Source: YC2-FULL-38-9 sp964629635 (GTDB taxonomy: Bacteria; Patescibacteriota; Microgenomatia; UBA1406; GWC2-37-13). Taken from it: a DNA stretch of 64,000 bases. Numbering within the stretch: position 1 is the stretch's first letter; each line of letters opens with the position of its first letter. Location: contig CAZVQS010000002.1 in the NCBI GenBank assembly GCA_964629635.1, positions 124,001-188,000 of the forward strand. The letters run 5' to 3'. The position numbers and the translations under genes are program-made. Positions 59,717-64,000 of this stretch are shown one piece after another. The notes below the pieces were generated by a model. The model made no database searches, was not told where the DNA came from, and worked only from the letters and a program-made list of their open reading frames with translations.

Positions 59717-60520
59717 TTACAAATCCGCAGGCGTCGCAAAGGTAAGAGACTGGGGGATTGCGGGAACTTTGAGCCACATGCGGTTCCCGTCCGTACCGAT
59801 GTCTTCGATGGGGACGCCGGTCAGCACGTCCATATGAAGGTTGGCCTGTATCTTATTCCTTCCGCCGGTATACAGTTTTTCCATGAGTGAAACAGCGCCT
59901 TCAAGTTTGATGGGGACGCCTGAACCGCCGAGCAGCCCCATGAGATGGGCGAGCGCTTCCGTCATGGCTCCGGTATCGAGAATCTCATCAACTATCCATG
60001 CTTTGTGCAGCGGACCCCTGTTTTTCAGGATTTGCCCCAGACTTGCCGCCTGTTTGCGGGATACGCTCAAAATATCCGGTTTGCCCCCGGTGTATGAATC
60101 GATGATTACGGAAAAAGGCGAATCGGTTTCCCCGTTTTTACGCACTTTGATGACCGGAATATTGAGATGAGCGGCCATGAGTGCGGCCGGAATGATTGCC
60201 GAGTGTTCCGGCGCAATGATCACGTCTGCCCGACCTTTGATTTCCTGGGCCATTTCCACGAGCGCGGGCATTGCGGTCGGGACATCGAACGTATGTTTAA
60301 AAATATGGTTGTACGCGAGACCCAACCCACCGGGAAACCGGGCGATCCCCCCCTGGTCAAGAAGCGCCTTCAAAAGCGTTGCGGATCCCGGCGTCATCGC
60401 TCCGTTTTCCGCTGCCTCATTCACTGCGGAAAGGGAAGGCGCGTATTCGAGCCGGGGATAGGGGAAACTTTTTGGGGGGATTACTTCCCGTCTGAAATGG
60501 CGTATGTGCATAGCTTTCAT
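59717..60520 (-). CDS. Phosphoribosyltransferase-fold protein
   Basis: 267 residues. A purine-type PRTase pattern is visible: IIAPEHSAIIPAALMAAHLNIPVIKVRK, and the PRPP-binding loop WIVDEILDTGAMTEAL near 170-185 (the usual form is VDDxxxTGxT). The N-terminal 80 residues and the C-terminal part are not typical for Apt or Xpt. A base-salvage role is plausible but not shown. The frame runs toward the structured RNA and glmS. Confidence 0.7.
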   Translation of the reverse strand: MKAMHIRHFRREVIPPKSFPYPRLEYAPSLSAVNEAAENGAMTPGSATLLKALLDQGGIARFPGGLGLAYNHIFKHTFDVPTAMPALVEMAQEIKGRADVIIAPEHSAIIPAALMAAHLNIPVIKVRKNGETDSPFSVIIDSYTGGKPDILSVSRKQAASLGQILKNRGPLHKAWIVDEILDTGAMTEALAHLMGLLGGSGVPIKLEGAVSLMEKLYTGGRNKIQANLHMDVLTGVPIEDIGTDGNRMWLKVPAIPQSLTFATPADL

Positions 60521-60536
60521 GTTCTGTGAATAATTA

Positions 60537-60941
60537 TCATTTCTTGTCCTTCCTGTCAGGGGAAGGGCGGTTAATTTTAAGCCTGAGGTATCCGTACAGG
60601 GACGCGCCGACCAGCAGCCATCCCGTAACCGGAAGAACTACAGGCAGCGCTTTCACGAGCACGAGGTTTACGATGCGGCGGACCTTGTTGTGTTCCTGGA
60701 TGGTGATGAGGGCGTTGAGCGTCTGTTCCCGCAGCCCGTCAAGGATATGCTTTTCGTATTCGTAACCGAAAAGCAGGATGATAAATCCGATAAGAAGCAG
60801 CACGGATTTGCGCGTCGGCTTCAGCACGGAAAGGATTGCCGCAAACAGGATGCCTGCAGAATACACCAGCGCCGGCAGATTGTGGGTGACGGTGAAAAAA
60901 ATCGTATACAACAGATTTTGCTTGAGGTCGGGGGTAATCAT
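60537..60941 (-). CDS. Multi-pass membrane protein of unknown function
   Basis: 134 residues with three hydrophobic segments (about 20-38, 45-62, 92-116) and a basic C-terminus (RKDKK). No family recognised. It lies between the Pol I exonuclease gene and the PRTase gene on the same strand. Confidence 0.7.
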   Translation of the reverse strand: MITPDLKQNLLYTIFFTVTHNLPALVYSAGILFAAILSVLKPTRKSVLLLIGFIILLFGYEYEKHILDGLREQTLNALITIQEHNKVRRIVNLVLVKALPVVLPVTGWLLVGASLYGYLRLKINRPSPDRKDKK

Positions 60942-60953
60942 CGGATGCTTGTG

Positions 60954-61883
60954 TCAAAACAGGCTTAACTGGGGTTTTTCCTCCTTTATTATAGAAGGTT
61001 TCTTTGCCGGAGGGGCGTTGGTTTTGCGCTCAAACAGCCGCTTGATGATCGAATTCATTTCAAAACCGGTCAGATACGTTTTCAGGTCTTCGTGGAAACC
61101 CGCATAATGCGTTTTCTCCAGATCAAAGTCCAGAGGCACGTCCGTAATAATGGTTGCGAGTTTTTTCGCGATGAGGATATTCTCTTTTTCGAGTTCAAGG
61201 ATTTTCTTCACCTTGCCTTCCTCCATGACGGGGATCGCATCAAGAATGCCCTGGAGTGATCCGTACTTCTCAAGGAGCTTTACCGTCGTCTTGGGCCCGA
61301 TGCCTTTAGCGCCGATGTAATTGTCCGAAGGATCTCCGGCTATCGCTTTGTAGTCCGGTATCTGTTCAGGCGCGACGCCGAGACGTTGCCTCACTTCGGC
61401 GGGGGAGTAGATTTTGGTTTTCGAAAAGCCGATCTGGGGGGTTACCGCGAACACGTTTCCTCCGACAAGCTGCATGAGGTCCTTGTCGCCCGACAGTATG
61501 AACACCTGGAGGCCGTTTTTCCGGTAATGGGAGGAAATGGTGCCGATGAGGTCGTCGGCCTCGTATCCGTCCTTTTCCATGTGTACGATGCGGCCCTTGT
61601 CGAGCGCCTCCTTCACGAACGGGATCTGCACGCGGAAATCGTCATCGATCGAGGGGCGCTGCGCCTGGTATGTTTCAAGCAGTTCGTTGCGGAACGTGGG
61701 AGCGGGAGTATCGAAACACACGAGAACATGCTGGGGATTGAAATCGGTGATAGCCTTGTGGAGAATCGACAGAAAGCCATAGAGGACATTGGTCGGTATG
61801 CCCTTTGACGTCTTAAAGGGAGGAATGGCATGGTATGCCCGGTGCATGAGCGCGTTGCCGTCCACAAGGAGCAATTTTTCCAT
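60954..61883 (-). CDS. Stand-alone 5'-3' exonuclease (Pol I N-terminal domain)
   Basis: 309 residues corresponding to the exonuclease/flap-endonuclease part of DNA polymerase I, with no polymerase domain. Metal-binding acidic residues are in LLVDGNAL (Asp8), EADDLIGT, LSGDKDLMQLV and GDPSDNYIGAKGIGPKT (helix-hairpin-helix). It should remove RNA primers and flaps. The very end, QLSLF, matches the beta-clamp-binding pentapeptide. It follows ftsH by three bases. Confidence 0.93.
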   Translation of the reverse strand: MEKLLLVDGNALMHRAYHAIPPFKTSKGIPTNVLYGFLSILHKAITDFNPQHVLVCFDTPAPTFRNELLETYQAQRPSIDDDFRVQIPFVKEALDKGRIVHMEKDGYEADDLIGTISSHYRKNGLQVFILSGDKDLMQLVGGNVFAVTPQIGFSKTKIYSPAEVRQRLGVAPEQIPDYKAIAGDPSDNYIGAKGIGPKTTVKLLEKYGSLQGILDAIPVMEEGKVKKILELEKENILIAKKLATIITDVPLDFDLEKTHYAGFHEDLKTYLTGFEMNSIIKRLFERKTNAPPAKKPSIIKEEKPQLSLF

Positions 61884-61886
61884 ACG

Positions 61887-63779
61887 TCAGCGGATTTCCA
61901 GATTTGCTTTTGCCGTTTTTTTTCCGACAATGTGTTCGAACTCGTCCTGGTCAAGGCTTTCCTTCGATATGAGCTCGAGCGCGACCTTGTCGAGGATCTC
62001 CTTTTTACTTTTTAGGGTGTCGACTGCCTTGTCGTATGCAGTCTGGATTATTTTTTTCACTTCCGCGTCTATTTTGGAGAGCGCCTCCTGCGAGACGGTA
62101 TTCTGCTCGTAATAGCTTTTTCCCCATTCGGTGATGTCCATGGTGGGGCCGAAGTTGATCGGACCGAGTTCGCTCATGCCGTATTCGACAACCATCGCTT
62201 TTGCGATGCGGGTTGCCTGGTCAAAGTCGTTGGCTGCTCCGGTCGTGATTTCGCCGAATATCGTATGTTCAGCCGCGCGTCCGCCCATCATGACCGCGAT
62301 TTCCTCGAGAAGATGGGTTTTCGTTTCATGCAGCTTGTCCTGAACCGGCGGGATCAGCGTATAACCGAGCGCCATGCCGCGGGATACGATCGAAATGCGG
62401 TGCACGGGGTCGGTGTGGGGAAGGAAATGGCTGACGATCGCGTGGCCCGCCTCATGATATGCCGTAAGTTTCTTGTCGATATCCGACTGCATGCGTTTCT
62501 TGGCCGGGCCGAGCTTCACTTTAGTCGCGGCTTCCTCAATATCGTTCATGGTGATTTCCGTTTTCGCGTTGCGTGCCGCGAAAATGGCCGCCTCGTTCAG
62601 CATGTTTTCGATGTCGGCGCCGGAAAATCCGACGGTCCGCTTGGCAACCTTGTCCCAGTCGACTTCGGCGGAAAAGGGCTTTCCTTTGGCATGGATCTGG
62701 GTTATTGCTTTTCTGCCTTCAACATCCGGGTAATCGACGATGATGCGCCGGTCAAACCGTCCGGGCCGCAAAAGCGCATTGTCCAGGAGGTCTCCCCGGT
62801 TGGTTGCGGCAACGACTATCACCTGTTCGTTGGGGGTGAATCCGTCCATTTCGACCAGGATCTGGTTTAATGTCTGCTCCCGTTCGTCGTGCGACGGCAT
62901 CGCGCCGACAGAACGCGCGCGTCCGATCGCGTCTATTTCGTCAACGAAAATGATGGAGGGAGAGCTTTTTTTGGCCGTCTGGAACAGGTCGCGTACGCGC
63001 GCCGCGCCGATGCCGACCAGCATTTCCATGAATTCGGATCCGGCTATCGAGAAGAAAGGAACGTTCGCCTCGCCGGCGACTGCTTTGGCAAGCAGAGTTT
63101 TTCCGCATCCTGCGGGTCCGACCAGCATTACGCCTTTGGGAGTACGCGCCCCGAGTTTCTTGTATTTTTCAGGATTCTTCAGGAAGTCGACCACCTCCTC
63201 AAGTTCCTTTTTAGCCTCATCAACACCTGCAACATCCTTGAACGTCACCTGGGGCATGTCCTTGGAAAACCGTTTTACCTTGGCCTGGCCGAAGGAAAAT
63301 ACGGAATCCTGGGCTCCGCGCGCCTGGCGGAACAGGAAAATGAAAAATCCGACCATGAGAATGGTCGGGATGATGTTCGAAAGGAACGTAATGAGGCCCG
63401 AGGAGCCCTGAGTATCCTTGACGGTTATCTGGGTATCGCCCGGATTCACGTCGGAGTCCCTCAACGTCTGGAGGAAGCTGTCGCTCGGTTCCTTGTAGGA
63501 AACTCCCAGGGTATCGTTCTTGTAATATACGATAATCTTGTTGTCGACCACCTCCACCTTTTTCACTTTTTTATCCCTGATGTCCTGTACGACGGTCGTG
63601 ATCGATTTTTCCGGAAGCGCCTGGTTGATCTCCCGCGTTATCGAGCGGTATGCGAAAAAGAGAAAGAGAAGGATGAAGAATATGAAAAACAGGTTTTTTA
63701 TGTCGAAATTGAAACTGAACTGGGCTACTTTTTTCGGGTCTAATTTCTTGTGATTTTTTCCGTTTTTTTTGTTATTCAT
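61887..63779 (-). CDS. ftsH: ATP-dependent zinc metalloprotease FtsH
   Basis: A membrane AAA+ protease that degrades damaged membrane proteins and regulators. The 630-residue protein has two membrane segments (about 28-46 and 130-148), Walker A GPAGCGKT, Walker B IIFVDEIDAIG, the second region of homology and the zinc motif HEAGH. An extended -10 (TGC-TAAAAT) ends six bases before the ATG. It is divergent from tsaC. Confidence 0.97.
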   Translation of the reverse strand: MNNKKNGKNHKKLDPKKVAQFSFNFDIKNLFFIFFILLFLFFAYRSITREINQALPEKSITTVVQDIRDKKVKKVEVVDNKIIVYYKNDTLGVSYKEPSDSFLQTLRDSDVNPGDTQITVKDTQGSSGLITFLSNIIPTILMVGFFIFLFRQARGAQDSVFSFGQAKVKRFSKDMPQVTFKDVAGVDEAKKELEEVVDFLKNPEKYKKLGARTPKGVMLVGPAGCGKTLLAKAVAGEANVPFFSIAGSEFMEMLVGIGAARVRDLFQTAKKSSPSIIFVDEIDAIGRARSVGAMPSHDEREQTLNQILVEMDGFTPNEQVIVVAATNRGDLLDNALLRPGRFDRRIIVDYPDVEGRKAITQIHAKGKPFSAEVDWDKVAKRTVGFSGADIENMLNEAAIFAARNAKTEITMNDIEEAATKVKLGPAKKRMQSDIDKKLTAYHEAGHAIVSHFLPHTDPVHRISIVSRGMALGYTLIPPVQDKLHETKTHLLEEIAVMMGGRAAEHTIFGEITTGAANDFDQATRIAKAMVVEYGMSELGPINFGPTMDITEWGKSYYEQNTVSQEALSKIDAEVKKIIQTAYDKAVDTLKSKKEILDKVALELISKESLDQDEFEHIVGKKTAKANLEIR

Positions 63780-63785
63780 TCGAAC

Positions 63786-63794
63786 ATTTTAGCA
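63786..63794 (-). promoter_or_regulatory. Predicted extended -10 promoter of ftsH
   Basis: Minus strand: TGC followed by TAAAAT (63786-63791), six bases before the ATG at 63779. Confidence 0.5.
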
Positions 63795-63875
63795 GATTTT
63801 TGGTAAAATTGCTTATTTAAAACCTGCCGGAATTGGTAATAAGATACGCGTTGTGGCAGTAATCCAAAACAGGAT

Positions 63876-64000
63876 ATGAACATCATAGGAACCGGTGACC
63901 GGTATCTCGAAAAATCCGTCCAGATTCTCCGTGTGGGCGGACTTGTCGTGTATCCGTCGGACACTGTTTACGGAGCGCTCGTCGATGCTACCGATGAACG
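63876..64000 (+). CDS. tsaC: Threonylcarbamoyl-AMP synthase (TsaC/Sua5), 5' end only
   Basis: The window cuts this gene. The first 41 residues include VGGLVVYPSDTVYGALVDA, the YrdC-fold substrate-binding start (KRPSDTVYG-like). TsaC makes the first intermediate of t6A in tRNAs reading ANN codons. An AGG stands three bases before the ATG. The 96-base gap to ftsH holds a TGG-TAAAAT box on the plus strand (63801-63809). Confidence 0.85.
   Translation, partial: MNIIGTGDRYLEKSVQILRVGGLVVYPSDTVYGALVDATDE

Noticed and set aside
63820..63875. A tRNA-Leu-like stretch (GGAATTGGTA) before tsaC
   Set aside because: Only the D-loop-like part resembles a tRNA; no acceptor, anticodon or T arm can be paired, so it is taken as chance.
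1..64000. CRISPR array, transposon, integrase or rRNA operon
   Set aside because: No regular repeat-spacer array, transposase-like protein or rRNA sequence was seen on reading the window.
1..64000. Alternative genetic code (TGA as Gly)
   Set aside because: TGA ends many genes at the expected family length (secY, adk, glycosyltransferases), so it is a stop codon here.

Overview
The window looks like a stretch of a Patescibacteria (CPR) genome, most likely from the Microgenomates side. The reasons are the compact layout, a spc operon with no L30 gene between S5 and L15, many shortened housekeeping proteins (RecO, AlaRS, TpiA, a stand-alone Pol I exonuclease domain), DUF4012 and phage-holin-like membrane proteins, and almost no Shine-Dalgarno sites. 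TGA ends many genes (for example secY, adk, GT2), so the Gracilibacteria code 25 does not apply. The lineage is inferred from protein content, not from a 16S gene.

Layout. 1-11279 (+): end of L14, then L24, L5, S14, S19 (out of its usual place), S8, L6, L18, S5, L15, SecY, L33, a fused adenylate kinase, Map, IF-1, L36, S13, S11, S4, RpoA, L17, L13, S9. 11459-18148 (+): an exopolysaccharide operon (three glycosyltransferases, ManC, a sugar-phosphate transferase, a DUF4012 protein). 18150-24863 (+): RecO, GlyRS, S20, PilN/PilO-like proteins and Pro/Thr-rich surface proteins, one ending in an LPETG signal. 24885-36394 (mixed): TpiA, a PcrA-type helicase, an acetyltransferase, VanW, a membrane-tethered solute-binding protein, a PilM-like/Baseplate_J-like fusion, a sortase and a class A PBP. 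36400-41041 (-): an unusual operon of two micro-ORFs each followed by a terminator, an unknown 482-residue protein, a DUF917/S-Me-THD protein, an M19 dipeptidase and an Asp/Glu/hydantoin-type racemase. 41094-50012: SerRS, RdgB, class I LysRS, GreA, tRNA-Glu, a DsbA-like protein, a tRNA-binding protein, Nudix, AlaRS, NAD(P)HX dehydratase. 50042-64000: two surface proteins, SecA, cupin, holin-like, patatin, small genes, thermonuclease, a phosphatase, GlmS, a candidate structured RNA, a PRTase, Pol I exonuclease, FtsH and the start of TsaC.

Two regulatory themes run through the window. First, about twenty genes have a TATAAT-like -10 box ending only about 5-9 bases before the start codon, several with a good -35 box. 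This predicts leaderless mRNAs, and divergent genes sit as little as 6-35 bp apart. One gene, rpsT, instead carries a near-perfect Shine-Dalgarno site. Second, an about 82-bp hairpin element occurs twice (11342-11423 and 28026-28106) with compensatory base changes. The surface genes form a coherent set: SecY and SecA export, a sortase with a matching LPETG substrate, a PBP, VanW and polysaccharide synthesis.
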